Shown: positions 20,601-32,199 of the stretch, one piece after another
How the letters are laid out: every line of letters begins with the position of its first letter
Numbering within the stretch: position 1 is the first letter of the stretch
Assembly: GCA_902651635.1 (NCBI GenBank)
Contig: CACRSC010000064.1
Location: 57,422 to 121,421, forward strand
DNA: 64,000 bases
Reading direction: 5' to 3'
Source of the DNA: Mastigamoeba balamuthi
Lineage: Eukaryota > Evosea > Mastigamoebida > Mastigamoebidae
Made by a program: the position numbers and the translations under genes
Notes under the pieces: generated by a model
The model's database searches: none
What the model was told of the DNA's origin: nothing
The model's input: only the letters and a program-made list of their open reading frames with translations

Positions 20601-21884
20601 TGCAAATTTAGTACGAATAGCAGTAATGACACAACACTGATCAAATCTTTACTTAATATGTTACAAGTTTGATAGCAATGTGGTGGAGTAGAATCAAGCA
20701 CGACTCACACAAATAGGGCACTAATTAAAACAACTAAAGGAGCTAACTCATGCTAACAATAAGTGGGATGGCACAGTAGTTATCTCTTCCTAAAATCCCA
20801 AAAAACAAGATTAAACAGATTAATATAACGATTAATTCGTGAATTCAAATGTGTGCTTTTGAATTCATTTATCTGGTTTTTGAATTGGCAGCTGGTCCAG
20901 CAGGTCCCCCAGCATCTTCAAGGGGGTGTCTGGCCCTCCATAATGCTGAAATACCCGTTCCAGGAATTGGATAGGGTACCCCCAGCATGCTTTGGCAATG
21001 GACTTGTGCAGCTAGTGCAGGAGACGCTGCTGCCTGGCTATTTTTGCAACAATGATGGGGTTGTCCTGGGACTTGATCATGTTGGTTGGCTGGGTTTTTG
21101 GCAAGTAGGTTGGCTGGGCTTTTGGCAAGTGCAGCATGTGTAGTGATGTATGAACTGAATGTGTATTTAGCAAATGAATGAATGAGCTACAAGCACAAAA
21201 TGTGTTTTTGCACATGCAGCACATGACAGAATTGATGTGATGTGACATTGCCATTTTTCTCGGATTTTTTCACTGAATAACGATTGGAGCGATGACGCAC
21301 TTAGCCTGATTTTTTCTGACACCTTAAAAATACTCTCTACTCCCTCCAGCATTCGCGGACAATAGTTATGCATATCTACGGTCCCATCTTCCGCCCCCCC
21401 ACCCCCGCCTGTGCGCGCCATGCCACTCTCCCCAGCTGCAGCAGCACGGTCTTGGAAAGGTGACAGCCTCCACACTCTGGTGTGGGCTGTCACCGAGTAC
21501 ATGGCTGTGCTGTACAGCCCGAAATATAAATGGGAGCCCATGGACCGGCAGCTGTGTGCCTGGGCACTGCCAGTCATATGGCCTGACTCAAAGGACTTGA
21601 AGGTGTGTGCTTCCTCCCCTGCTTCCCCCCTTGCTTCCCCTTGAGTCCCCTTAATCCCCCTTAATCACTCCTTCCACCCTTCCTTTGTTTTTCCTTCACT
21701 GACATTTGTGTTCCCTTTCCCCCCTGCAGAACCGTCACAATTCATGACCTCTGTTTCCTTCCAGTTAATTCACTCTTGCTGTTATACAATTCACCCTGCA
21801 CAGTTTCAACTGCCTTTATACCATTTATAATCCTCTCTAAATAAATATCAAACATAAATCTCACAGTATCACAAAAATGGGCAA
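20601..21884. other. Element-derived or neutral DNA between two mobile-element fossils
   Basis: Lower GC than the host genes. A short tandem duplication (GGTTGGCTGGG.TTTTGGCAAG twice) lies near 21083-21130. A frame at 21411-21644 could encode a short peptide with YSPKYKWEPMD, but nothing identifies it. No host gene was recognised. Confidence 0.4.
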
Positions 21885-23990
21885 ATGAGCCAGCAAAGTC
21901 TCTCAATATGGGCCCAAGTCCTTGGACTGCTCATGCTGTTCCTCACCATTGAAGCAGTGGGCTTACTCATGGTCAACAAGAGGGACACGTGCCCTTCATG
22001 TGACCAGGTATGTGGAAGCAACAGGGGGTGTCAGAAGTGTTCCTCTCATAATGCTCACATTGCCTTGGGGATAACACCAGGGTTTAGGGCAGAAAAGAAG
22101 TGTGTAGAGGCCAAAAAGCAAGAGAAAAAGCAGGAAAACCACGAATACTATGAAAAGACCAAGGAGACTCATGCAATTAAAAAAACAGGAGCATAATCTA
22201 GAGCACAAGAAAGAGATTTCTTCAAAAAATGAAAAATACCAGGAAGAAGAACAAGATATACAAGCAGCAAATGCAAAAAAGGTCCAAGAGCAGCAACTGA
22301 TAATGTATCTCTCTCACTCTGAAATTTGTGCACTTAGTGGAACAATTCCACCCCCAGTGTCTTCTCAGACTATTGATCAAGTGGTCATGAGAACCTGCTT
22401 TTCTCTCAGTGGTGAGTATATGTCAAAGAAGATGTGCATTGTCTGTGGAAGCAGTGTGTTTCTGAGGAAATGCCAGAATGTTGCATCAAAGGATTTTCCT
22501 CTGGGTCACATGCACATGGTTCTGGGTGCCCCGATGGTCTGGAGACATACATCAGACAGTGTTATGACTGCACAGATATGGTGTTCACTGAAGAGAATGA
22601 TGCTGGTCAGAGAGGGCTTTTCCCATGCATCTGATGGGTTTCATGCATGGTTCTGCAATTCGTACATCAACTGCCTCAGACAGACAAAGAATGCCCATGT
22701 TCCCAAAGGGGTAATTGTGAACTATCACTGGTATGAAAATGAGCCAAAAGAGTTTAGGTATCTGTCATGGATTGAGAGAGAGGTCTGCAAGCTGGTGGAA
22801 TGCAGCATTGTGTTCAGGGCACTCAAGAGAGGCTACTTCTCAGCCATACAGTCACTGACTACACTTAGAATGCTGGATCCCCAAAAATTGGTGATGACTC
22901 TGCTGCTCATCTCCAAGGAGAAGCTGCTGCACAGGTTCATTATGTGTGTGATTGAGCCAATGACTGCTGCTCAGAGGCAGGCATGCAGGCAGCCAGTTGT
23001 GTTCCGTGTGGACAAAGTTCTTCAGCTGCTACATTGAAGAGCCCAGCATAATGACCACTACAAGGGCACAGCAATCAGCAGGGAGATGGTGGAGCAACTG
23101 GGGAAAATCGATTGGAATGCACTGATCTATGATGACCTGAACAAGGAAACAGGGCAGGATGCAATGAAGATCAATTCCGAATCCAAAAACCTGATCGAGC
23201 CAGCTATCAATGGAAAGTCAGAGAAGAAGAAGAGCGAGCTTCACACAAGGAGCCTGGGGCATATCATGCTGGAGAAGAGTTTCACAGATGATGTCAAATT
23301 CAGTTTGAATGTAAGCAAGACTGAGGACAGAGTCATGGTCATCAAGTCATCATCGAGGACACTCAGGGACTAGGATGCCAATGCACTGGGGATGAGCTTT
23401 CCAGACGAGTATGTCTTTGGCAGGGGGAACTACTCAGAGGAGAGGACAGTCAGAACATCAGAGGTGTATAAGATCCAGAAAGCCCTGAAATTCCACGATT
23501 CCAGGTTTGCGAGGAATCCGAATTTCGTGGCAGTTGCCTTCAACAAGATCAGAAGGCAAAGGGCCATCAAGGGACTGTACTTCTCAGTGCTCACCTGCCT
23601 GAGAGGAGAGAGCCAGTTCATGGACCTGACTGAAGATCAGCTTGCATGGGCCCTGATATGGCAGCAGGATGTCCAGATGGCAAAAAGGCAAGGAAAGCAG
23701 CTACCCCCAGAGCCAGGCCCCCAGGAGGTCAGGAGTGCAATGAAATTCCTGATCAGGATCAAGACAGGAAGCAGGAATATGTGAGGATCAGAGAAGGAAT
23801 AATTGTCATACAGAAGCAAAGTATACAGCATGTGCTATAGCTCATCAGAATACTGATCACGAATTTCCTGGGGTATAACATGGACAAGCACAGAATATTC
23901 CATGATGATGAGGTGTTTGAATACACACAGGCATACTACTTTGTTGTGAAGAGCCAGAGCTGTGGAGCCCTTCATATACACATACTGGTC
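21885..23990 (+). mobile_element. Degraded Helitron-like rolling-circle transposon
   Basis: Three blocks on the plus strand fit the N-terminal half of a Helitron Rep-helicase: a Cys-containing region and EFRYLSWIEREVCKLVECSI (about 22150-23037), the Helitron-like N-terminal domain with HDSRFARNPNFVAVAFNKIR (23392-23784), and a relic of the HUH relaxase motif, GALHIHILV, near 23965-23990. The blocks fall in different frames separated by stop codons, and no helicase domain is seen, so the copy is dead. AT-richer codon use than that of host genes also marks it as foreign. Termini are not certain; see the palindromic segment at about 24530. Confidence 0.7.
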
Positions 23991-24799
23991 TGAGTGCTGG
24001 GCCTGCCTACCAGGTGCTCTGATGATTGTGAACAGCTGGGGAGTTGGAGTGCAGAGGCAAGGGCAGTTGGACGGGTAAAAAAGACTTGTCTATTCCTGAT
24101 TTGTCAGAGGCAGAGATGCAGCACCTGATGGAGTTGGGCAGGGTGCATTCTGCTCTTCTCTTGCACTCTCTCTCTGCCCTTCTTCCTGCCATTTCTCATT
24201 TTATCCAGTTTTTCCCAGTTTTTCACAATTGTTCCCTGTCCTGCCCTGTTTTTCACAGGTGTGAGTGCCCCTGGAAATGAGGAGTACTGTTCCAGCAGCA
24301 CCTGCTGCACCAGCAGCACCAGCAGCACCAGCAGCACCAGCAGCACCAATGGATGTTGGTGGCAGCATGGTTGCCATCATCATGAATGCCCTTCACACTG
24401 CCACTCATACAGAGTTCAGTCAAATGATAGTTCGTTTTTCCCCCCTCCCCTGCTCCTCTGCGACTGAGGCTTCAAAGAAAGCCAAGGCCAAGCCAGCCAA
24501 AAGGTGCAGGGAGAAGGTCTCTCCTCTAAATCAGTGCTAATTCTAGTGCTGAAAAATTAGCACTACATGTGCTAATTTAGCACTTCAGTGCATAAAACGC
24601 AGCAATGACCAAATGTTTAATGTGGTCTTAGCTACCAGAACGGGCAACTTCATTACATAGAGTCAGTTGGAATGTTCAAAAACTCCCTTCATGAAAGTGT
24701 CTTACTCTATGAACATAAATAAATGCTCCCCACATTATTGTAGTAGAAATGACAAAGAGGATGCAGTACGGTTGATTTGAGTGAAGGTGTGCACTTGCT
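23991..24799. other. Right flank of the mobile-element cluster
   Basis: Contains a CAGCAC microsatellite (about 24295-24350) and a palindromic block (24533-24598). No host gene was recognised. The last 100 nt are the 3' flank of the GMF gene. Confidence 0.4.
24533..24598 (+). repeat. Palindromic GTGCTAATT / AATTAGCAC block
   Basis: Four alternating inverted copies of GTGCTAATT-like and TTAGCACT-like sequence form overlapping hairpins. The segment includes CTAG followed by T (24543-24547), the usual 3' end of a Helitron, with a small GGAGA...TCTCC hairpin a short way upstream. It may mark a transposon end or be an independent MITE remnant. Confidence 0.45.
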
Positions 24800-25607
24800 T
24801 TAATCAAAGAAGGCAAGCTTCTCCTTGAGCCACTGCTCAGTGAGCTGGGAGGGCTTCTTGATGTCCCACACCTTCTGGATCTGCAGGGTCTCGTACACCT
24901 GCGCCAGCGACGACGTGTACATCATCGCCAGCTCGGGCTTGATCTGGGGCGGGCTGTAGAAGATCATGACCAGCGGGTACGACACGCGCCCGTCCTTGTG
25001 CTCGCACTTGTAGTTGTACGCGATGTAGCGGGGCACGCTCTCGGGCAGCTCCTCCCTGCAGGCAGGCGGGCAAGGGGCAGCCCCTGTGAGGACCTGCAGA
25101 TGCAGTGTGGGGTGGGCGGCTGCTGTCGCACTGCAGGTCCTCGAGGCTCGTGTTGTGGTAGTCCTGCTCGACGATGACCTCGAGCTTCTTGGTGTCCACC
25201 TTGACTGCAGGCGCAGCGAGTGGCGAGTGGTGAGTTGCGTTGCGGGTTATTCTAGAAAAGCGGTTGGGTTGGCTTGAGAAGGAGGGAGGGCTGCTGTGCT
25301 GACGCTGTTCGCTGTTCGGCGAGGTGTTCGATATCGAGAGACGGCGAAGGACGGGTGGGGGGTGGGTGGATGAGGTGGTGTGGGGCAACGCACGGATGAG
25401 GGCGTCGTTGGCGGCGTTGCGGGCGAGCCTGAACTTCTTCAGGGCCTCGAGGGTCTCGGGGGGGATGGTGCAGATGGTGTGCGACGCTGCCGCCTGCAGG
25501 GGTGTCGTTGTCATACACGACGGCAGGGATGGGGGAGGGCAGCCACGGCCCAGCAGGCCCGGCGCGGGCTGGGTGCGGGGCCAGGGAGGGAGCGGCAGAC
25601 GCACCAT
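24800..25607 (-). CDS. GMF: Glia maturation factor (GMF), ADF-homology Arp2/3 debranching factor
   Basis: GMF binds the Arp2/3 complex, inhibits nucleation and removes branched actin filaments. Four exons, complement(join(24800..25055,25132..25204,25394..25493,25605..25607)), give 143 residues; animal GMFs have 141-142. Recognisable blocks are ETLEALKKFRLARN, KLEVIVEQDYHNTSLEDLQ, YKCEHKDGRVSYPLVMIFYS, the MMYTSSLAQV segment and the end LTEQWLKEKLAFFD. Exon 1 is the ATG codon alone: the donor GTGCGT follows it directly, and the acceptor CCTGCAG precedes codons for AAASHTIC. An intron straight after the start codon is a known ancestral feature of ADF/cofilin genes. A longer unspliced start would add an unlikely Pro-rich leader. 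Divergent from the RPC5 gene. Confidence 0.93.
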
Positions 25608-25906
25608 TTTTCAAACGAACGAGTGTGGGGTTGCGCAACAGACGGGCAAAAAGCCAACAATAATATCCCCGTCAGGATATCTCCTCTCAGATACTCCGGT
25701 GCAGGCCGAGGGCTCCTGGCGGCAATTGCAACACACTTCGCGAAAGACAGAGGGCACCCGCAGAAGTAGTCCAGCCCACCGGCGCCGCGTGAGACAGCCC
25801 GAGGGACCCCCAGGATAATATCCAGATTATATCGTCGATGACATCAGGATATCGGATATTCGATATCGCGATATTTCGCGCGCGTCAGAGAGAGCGCTCT
25901 GCAGAT
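25608..25906. promoter_or_regulatory. Divergent promoter of GMF and RPC5
   Basis: A 299-nt head-to-head spacer. It contains GATATCTCCTCTCAGATACT (25678-25697) and a dense cluster AATATCCAGATTATATCGTC (25818-25837), then ATCAGGATATCGGATATTCG with CGATATCGCGATATTT (25848-25876), ending about 30 nt before the RPC5 ATG. This is the strongest local concentration of the recurrent ATATC motif. Confidence 0.55.
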
Positions 25907-28900
25907 ATGAGCAGCCACAACGTGCCCGAGGCGGCGGCTGCGGCGGCGATGGAGGTGGACGAGGAGGAGGACCCCGTGGTGACGTCGATCGACGTGTACA
26001 TGGGCGGCAAGCTGGCGAACCTGCTGGCGCTGGCGCAGTTCCCCCTGCGGCCCGCGTGGCACGGCATGCCCAAGGTCGCCGGCGCCCGCATCAAGCCCCA
26101 GCAGGTCCGCTTCGAGCTCGACTGCGAGCGCGTCAGGGACGACCACTACGACGCCAACGTACGCGCCTCCCCTGAGAATATCTCCTTTGATTTGCGAATC
26201 TGCGAGATTCTCCTGGATTCCCGGATTCCTCGTTCCGGTTGAATCCGGGGTTTCCCCGAGTGTGATCGCGGGCCGATGCTGGCGTGAAGCAGAGAGGAGT
26301 CATTTCGGTGCCGTGGATTGCTCTCCGGAATCGCTTGTGATTCTGTCTGGATGTGGCATCGAGACGATTGCAATTCCGATTCCTCGTGCCACGCAACCAG
26401 AATCTACAAGGGGAAATCAAAATCAACTGAATCTTCTCACCCCCCTTCTCCTCTCCTCTCTGCCCGATGCCCAGTCGGACCACGCGCTGCCGCCGGACCA
26501 GAAGCACAAGGACACGGTGCGGTCGCTGGTGGTGCCGCTGCAGACCAACTACGCGGTGGGCGTGCTGCGCGAGGGCAAGGACGGCAACGAGGAGCTGCAC
26601 CTGACGCCCGTCTACACGGTCATGCAGATGCGCCCCACCTTCGCCGCCCTCGACGAGGCCGACCGCAAGCGCCAGGAGGAGGAGGCCGAGGCAGACGGCA
26701 AGGACGCAGTCAAGGTCTCCCCTCCCCCGTCTCTTTTGCGTTTTGTTCCCGCAAATCAATTGATTTGGGCGCTCTGCCCGCTGTTCCGCCGCCCTCTGAC
26801 TGTCTGCGGCGCTGCAGGAAAGCGAGGAGGCGCCGGTGCAGATCACGTTCAAGCGGAAGGAGGCGCCCAAGAGCGCGGCGGCCAAGAGGCTCACGGCGCT
26901 GGCGAGGGAGCGCAGGGACGAGGACGAGAAGTTTGTCAACCTCAAGTTCCTCGACCCCAGCGTGCGCTCTGCCCTCTCCCCTCTCCCCTCTGCTCCTGCC
27001 TCCACCCCCTTGTCTTCCTCTCCGCACCGACCCCACAGTCTATCGGCGATGCAAGTGCGACTTGCGAGTGTTCTGCGTCTGTTCGTAGCAGTTGCCCTCA
27101 GTTTTTTTCTGTTCACTTCGTTTTTTTCAATTGCAATCAACGCTCTCTGTTGTTTCTGTGCGTTTATTGGTGGAATGGGGGGACGCCAGTGGGTCGATTG
27201 ATTGAGGCCGGACTAACGACAGCTGCGGCGTTGCGCAGTCTGCGGAGCACGGGGTGATGCTGGACCAGCTGGTGAGCAACCAGCGCGACGCGGAGGTCGC
27301 GTGGAACGTCTCGCGTGGCGGCTACCTCGACCTGCTGGCGCCCACTCCCCCCGTCGAGGAGTACCTCCGCCGCCAGCACGAGCTCATGATGCGCGAGAAC
27401 CTCTCGCTCGAGGACCTGCGCAAGATGGCCCCCGCGCAGCGCGTCCGCGCGCTGATGCTGGCCGCCGGCGTGCTGTCGTTCCGCAAGGTCGTCGAGCTCG
27501 CGCAGTGCCCCGGGGGCGCCAAGGAGACGCTCAACCACCTGCAGAACGTCGCCGTGATCGCGGGGCAGCGCTGGGTCGCCCGCAGCGATATCGCGGCCCA
27601 GGGCGGCTTCGTCAACGTCCGCGAGTGGGCCCTCTGGTGCATGCACGAGGGCCAGCACGTCACCCGCAGGTGCGCTGCCTCCCTCCCGGTGTCTGTGGAC
27701 TTCGCTTGGCAGTTCCTTGCGTCTGGGGTCAGTCGACCTAGTTTGGTGCTATTCGCAGCTGCCCTTTGTCAATTGTTGCGGGCTTCCTGGGCGGTTCCAA
27801 AGTGGCCCGGCTGCGGTGCTGTTTATTTTGCTGTTCCTGGTGGTCCCTAATGTCTGGAGGGCCTGCACTGGCCAGTCGATTTGGTCTGTTCGCTGCTTTG
27901 TTGTGCTCTGCATCATTTGAATCGGATTGACTGAATTCAACACACTTGCACTGCATTCTGTCTCGCGTTTGAATGCCCAGTTGATTTCGCTACTCTCTGG
28001 TGGCTTTCATCCTCCGCTGGACACGCGCGTGCCATCGTTCGCGTGTGGCTGACACCGAGCCCCCGCAGGATGCTGGAGGAGAACACGGGCGCCGCGGGGA
28101 CGACGTTCACGCGCATGCTGTCCAAGTTCGCCGTGCAGGACCGCGCGCACCACACGTGGGTGCTCAAGGGCGCCCCCGACACTGAGTTCGTCTCGGACCC
28201 CAAGTACGCCGACATCGTCGACCACTTCCGCGGCTACTGGGAGTCCAAGGCACGCGAGCGAGCTCACAGCCATCCGACTCTCGCTGACTCTCTCTCTCTC
28301 TCTCTCGCTGCTTCCCCCTCGCCCAGGCCGCGTCGATCGCCAGCGGCCTCAAGGCGGTGCTTGTCGGCGACGTGCCGCTGGCGCCGCTGTCGGCAGAGGC
28401 CGAGTGCGGGGCGGCCGGCGCGGGCGTCGGAGGCGCTGCGGGTGCCGGGGGCGCGGCGGCCGCACAGAGGTCGGGGTGGGCGCCGGCGTCGGCGTCGTCG
28501 GGCGTCGTCGCGGTGGCCGAGGCCGCGGCGTCGGGCGTCGTCGCGGAGCTCGCCGCGAGCCACAAGCAGCTCGTCAACTTCTTCGAGGAGATGTTCACGA
28601 CCTACGGCGTCTGCAACATCGCGTTCCTGCGCTCCAACTTCACGCAGCGCACCCAGAGCCCCAGTGCGGAGCCCTCCCGGGTGCCCCCATCGCGGTCTCA
28701 CGCGGCGGTGTGCGTGTGCGTGTGCAGCGCACGAGCTGTACAACTACAAGGTGTCGGACGAGGTGTTCAAGGGCGTGCTGACGCACGTGGCGGTGATGCT
28801 GCACAGCTCGTGGGTGCTCAAGACGACCAAGGACAAGGAGACGGACGACATACGCGCGGTGCTGCTCGAGCTGTTCCGCGGGTCGCTGTCGATCGCGACG

Positions 28901-29041
28901 GCCGAGCTGAAGCTGCAGCTGCAGAGGAGGCTCGACTCGGGCAACCTCAACCCGCGGGTCATGAAGAAGGCCCTCGAGGAGCTCGCCTACAAGAAGAACA
29001 GCAGCTGGATCTTCAAGTCGGGCAACGGGGCCTCCAACTGA
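25907..29041 (+). CDS. POLR3E: RNA polymerase III subunit RPC5 (POLR3E / Rpc37 homologue)
   Basis: A subunit of the TFIIF-like RPC4-RPC5 heterodimer that helps Pol III initiate, terminate and reinitiate. Seven exons, join(25907..26158,26475..26714,26818..26961,27239..27669,28069..28249,28327..28663,28728..29041), give 632 residues. N-terminal dimerisation motifs are DPVVTSIDVYMGGKLANLLA, RIKPQQVRFELDCE, NEELHLTPVYTVMQMRPTF and QITFKRKEAP. The middle has LSLEDLRKMAPAQRVRALM, and the C-terminal winged-helix extension, as in human POLR3E, ends in KKNSSWIFKSGNGASN. Intron 5 (28250..28326) is GC-AG. Product is nuclear. Confidence 0.93.
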
Positions 29042-30108
29042 CCCCCGCGCAGCCGCTCGCAAGCAAACAACCACAGCCTTCAAAGTGCGAAGACGCCGCT
29101 GCCTGCTGTGAACGCCGGGCCCCTTGTGCGTGGACCTGGTTTGGGTGTCCTTTAGATCAGGTTGGTCGCAGTGGAGTTGTGCTCCTCGTCCTGCGATAGG
29201 ATGCGTGCGGTGTGTGCGGCCTTGTCTCCCTCCGTCGATGCGTGCGCGCAGCACAGTGTCCTGGGCGCCCTGGAGAGCGCTGGCGGTAAGCAGTGTCGGG
29301 GGCACGACAACGTCGCCCGAGGCATTTCTGTTGTCCTTATTGCCGTTCCAGTTCCCTGTCGCCAGTGGAAGATCTTGTGGAGCTTTGGTGGCAGAATACA
29401 CCGAGAGATTCACATCCTAAGAAGGTCTCGGTGTCTCTGGTGGACGCTTCGTCAGGGCGCATCGTCTGCTCGGGCTGGGGTGTGTGCAGCCACTTGCCCC
29501 GGCATCTGCGAATCCTTGGCTTCCTCGTCTCAGTTGGGTGCACATGTTCTCGGGAGGGGCTGTTGTGGTGCTCAGGGGCTGAGGTCTGCATGGCTCTGTG
29601 CTGGTACGAAGCGGCCATCTCCGTAGTGGGGTCACTCCTGGCATGCTGGCCCGGACGTGCGCCGCTCTCTGGGCAGCGCACGCCCCCGCCAGCTTGCTGT
29701 GCCTGACCCCCCGCCATGGAGATGGTCGCTGCGTACCAACGCAGAGCTACGTGGGCCTTGGCGGTAAAGTCCACGGCAGTGGCAGTCGGATATAAATGGG
29801 CGCTTCGGAAGGTCGTCCGTCGTCAGGAGCCTGGCGCTGACAGGCCCTGGCACGCTACGCCAGCCTTCACCCGAGAGAGGTCAACAGAGATTACCTGCGT
29901 CCAGCTCTTCCATTCCGATTCCTAAAGTTGCCTTGGAGCCGACCAAAGCACAAACGCCGTGCTGCAAACACTGAGAGTACAAGCGCGAATCGACGGCCCC
30001 CTGGGCCCTCGCGCCAGGGGAGGGTTCACAAGCAGGCCACGCAATAGCAGTCGCGCGTTGCCGCGGCAACAAAACGTGGCTTGTTCGTGTTGCTTTGTCT
30101 GCCCAGTG
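29042..30108. other. Large convergent gene-free region
   Basis: A 1067-nt gap between the stops of RPC5 and LTV1, unusually long for this compact window. Open frames on both strands overlap and resemble nothing known. The notable content is a long imperfect hairpin at 29593-29747 and a TATAAA-like GGATATAAATGGGCG at about 29788. Confidence 0.5.
29593..29747 (+). repeat. Long imperfect inverted repeat (hairpin)
   Basis: Two arms of about 75 nt with only a few bases between them. The left arm starts GCTCTGTGCTGGTACGAAGC and the right arm ends with its near complement GCGTACCAACGCAGAGC; the inner parts (GGCATGCTGGC..GG.CGTGCGC and GCGCACGCCCCCGCCAGCTT) also pair. Several mismatches would be G-U pairs in a plus-strand RNA. 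It could be a fold-back transposon remnant or a structured RNA. Confidence 0.75.
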
Positions 30109-32199
30109 TCAATAGCGCACGATCGTGTGCTTGTTCGCCGTGCCGGTCTCGGCCTGCACGATGCGCGTCTGTGTGGCCTGCGCCGTTGCGTACGCCCCGC
30201 GCGTCTCCTTCTTCCTCTCCCTCGCCATCTGTGGCGGGCTGCGTGAGAACGCGTGGCAGAGGAGGGGGGCAGAGAGGGAGAGAGGCTCTGGCCGCGTACC
30301 CTCTTCTGCTCCTTGATGGCCTTCTTGCGCTCGCGGCGCTGCTCGGGCGTCTCGTCCTTCCGGGCCTCGCCGAGGTTCTGGCGGGGCTCGTCCTCCTCGT
30401 CCACCTCGTCCTGCCTCGACTTGCGCCCGCGGTGCTGCTGCTGCTGCTGCTGCTGCAGGGTCCTCGGGCGGGCGACGGGCTCTGGTCTCGCGTCCACGGG
30501 CAGCCCCCTGCGCAGCTTGATCTTCTCGCCGTCGCCGATCATCACGGGGATGTTCGTCCTGTTCGTGTACGTCGCTGCAGAGAGACGAGCGTTTTGCAAC
30601 GTCAGTGAAACGTCAGCAGATAGAGAGAGAGGAGGGCAGGGCAGGGGGGGCGCGGGGCGCAACTGAGGATGGTCTCGCAGTCCCACTTCATCTCGTCGTC
30701 GCTCTCGCTGAGGACGACCTCCTCCTTCTCGGTGCGCTGGCGGGCGAGCAGGCGGAGCGTGCACTTCTTGACGTCCTCCTTGTCCTCTGCGGCGACCTCG
30801 TCCGTGCCGGGCGCCGCCTTGGAGCGCCTGTCGCCGTAGCCCTCGGCCTCGGCCTCGTCCTCGTCCGACGGCAGGTCCGCGGCCAGCAGGTCCTCGTTCC
30901 TGCGCAGCGCGGCCCTGCGCTTGCGCTCGCCGGGCATCGCGACGGCGGCCACGCGCGGGTCCTCTGCGATCTGCTCGCGCACGTCGTCGACGCTCATGCC
31001 GCCCCGCGTGCCCTCGTCGCCCGAGAGCCCGCCGATCTGCTCGTCGTCGTACTCGGCCAGCAGCACGTCGGCCAGCCGCTGCTCCTCGATGGCCCGCACG
31101 TCGAGGTCGCCCTCGCGCATCATCGCCATCTTCACGCGCTCCTTCATCGTCATCCGCCCCCCGCCCCCCGCCCGCATCATCATCGCCGCCGCCGCCGCCT
31201 CCTGCTCGTCCTCCTCCTCGCCCTCGTCGCCCTCGTCCTCCTCGGGGGCGGCCGTCCTGCGCTGGCGCTGCTGCTGCGGCGGGTGCTTGTCGGCCTCCAT
31301 GAGCTGCGCGATAAAGTCGTCGGGCATGTCGTCGTCGCCGCTCTCGACGACGTCGCCGGCGAGCACCCGGCGCACGTCCTCGTCGACCTCGTCGAGCGCC
31401 ACCTCGCGGTAGTGCCGCCTGCGCTGCTCCTCCGCGCTGTCCTGCGGCACAAACACCGCCTCCCCCATCCCCTCCGCCGTCGCCGCCCCCGTGGCCGACG
31501 ACGACGACGACGACGCCGCTGCCGCTGCCGCCGCGGGCGCCTCCGCCGCACCGGGGGCCGCTGACGTGGCGTCGGCGTGCAGGGCGGGGACCACCTGGGG
31601 CTTGACGGTGGCGTCGAGGGGCACCGCGGAGCCCACCTTGCCGTCCTTGCCCACAAAGACGCCCTTGCCGCCCCCCATCGTCCTGCGCGCGGCGTTGGCG
31701 TGGCGTCAGCAGTGTGACGGCAGATGACGTCATCGGGCGCACTTGAAGTGCTGGCTGTAGTCGTAGCCGTCGTCGGGGAAGCCGTACTCGCCGAGCTCCC
31801 ACTGCCTGCGGTCGTAGGCCTCCTCGGCAGTCTCGGGCTCCCTGTTGAGCGGGGTGGTCCCGAATTTCCCGATGAATTTAGCGATCCGCGTGGAAAACGC
31901 ACAGGACGCGGCCTGGGGGGCACGGGGGCGCACTGGGCGGGGTCCGAGGGGTCCGAGGGGTCCTGCGGGGCGTCGGAGGGGGCCGCGGGGCCCATGCCGG
32001 GGAAGAGGGACCTGTTGTAGCCCTTGACGGCGCGGGTGAAGGTGTTGACGCCGTCGCCCGTGGCGCCCTCGGCGTGCACCAGGATGTACCGCGTCACGCC
32101 CTTGCGCGGGAACCGCCCCTTCAGCGTCGACTGCGCACACGGGTGGGGCGAGGGTGAGCGGCGGAGAAGCGACGGACGCGGCGGGGGTGGCCGCACCAT
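30109..32199 (-). CDS. LTV1: LTV1, 40S ribosomal subunit biogenesis factor
   Basis: LTV1 is a late 40S assembly factor that accompanies pre-40S particles to the cytoplasm. Six exons, complement(join(30109..30228,30300..30574,30664..31682,31743..31841,31934..32130,32197..32199)), give 570 residues. Diagnostic blocks: STLKGRFPRKGVTRYILVHA near the N-terminus, GFPDDGYDYSQHFK, MSVDDVREQIAEDP, the strongly conserved EMKWDCETIL followed by TTYTNRTNIPVMIG, and a basic tail with RRERKKAIKEQKR ending TANKHTIVRY. Long acidic and low-complexity insertions explain the extra length over human LTV1. The first coding exon is the ATG alone, with donor GTGCGG directly after it, as in GMF. Reading through instead would add a Pro/Arg-rich leader that is atypical for the family. 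Confidence 0.9.

Noticed and set aside
29162-29706. Overlapping plus-strand frames in the gene-free kilobase
   Set aside because: Cys-rich but without any family signature, overlapping frames on both strands, and partly inside the long hairpin. Not supported as a gene.
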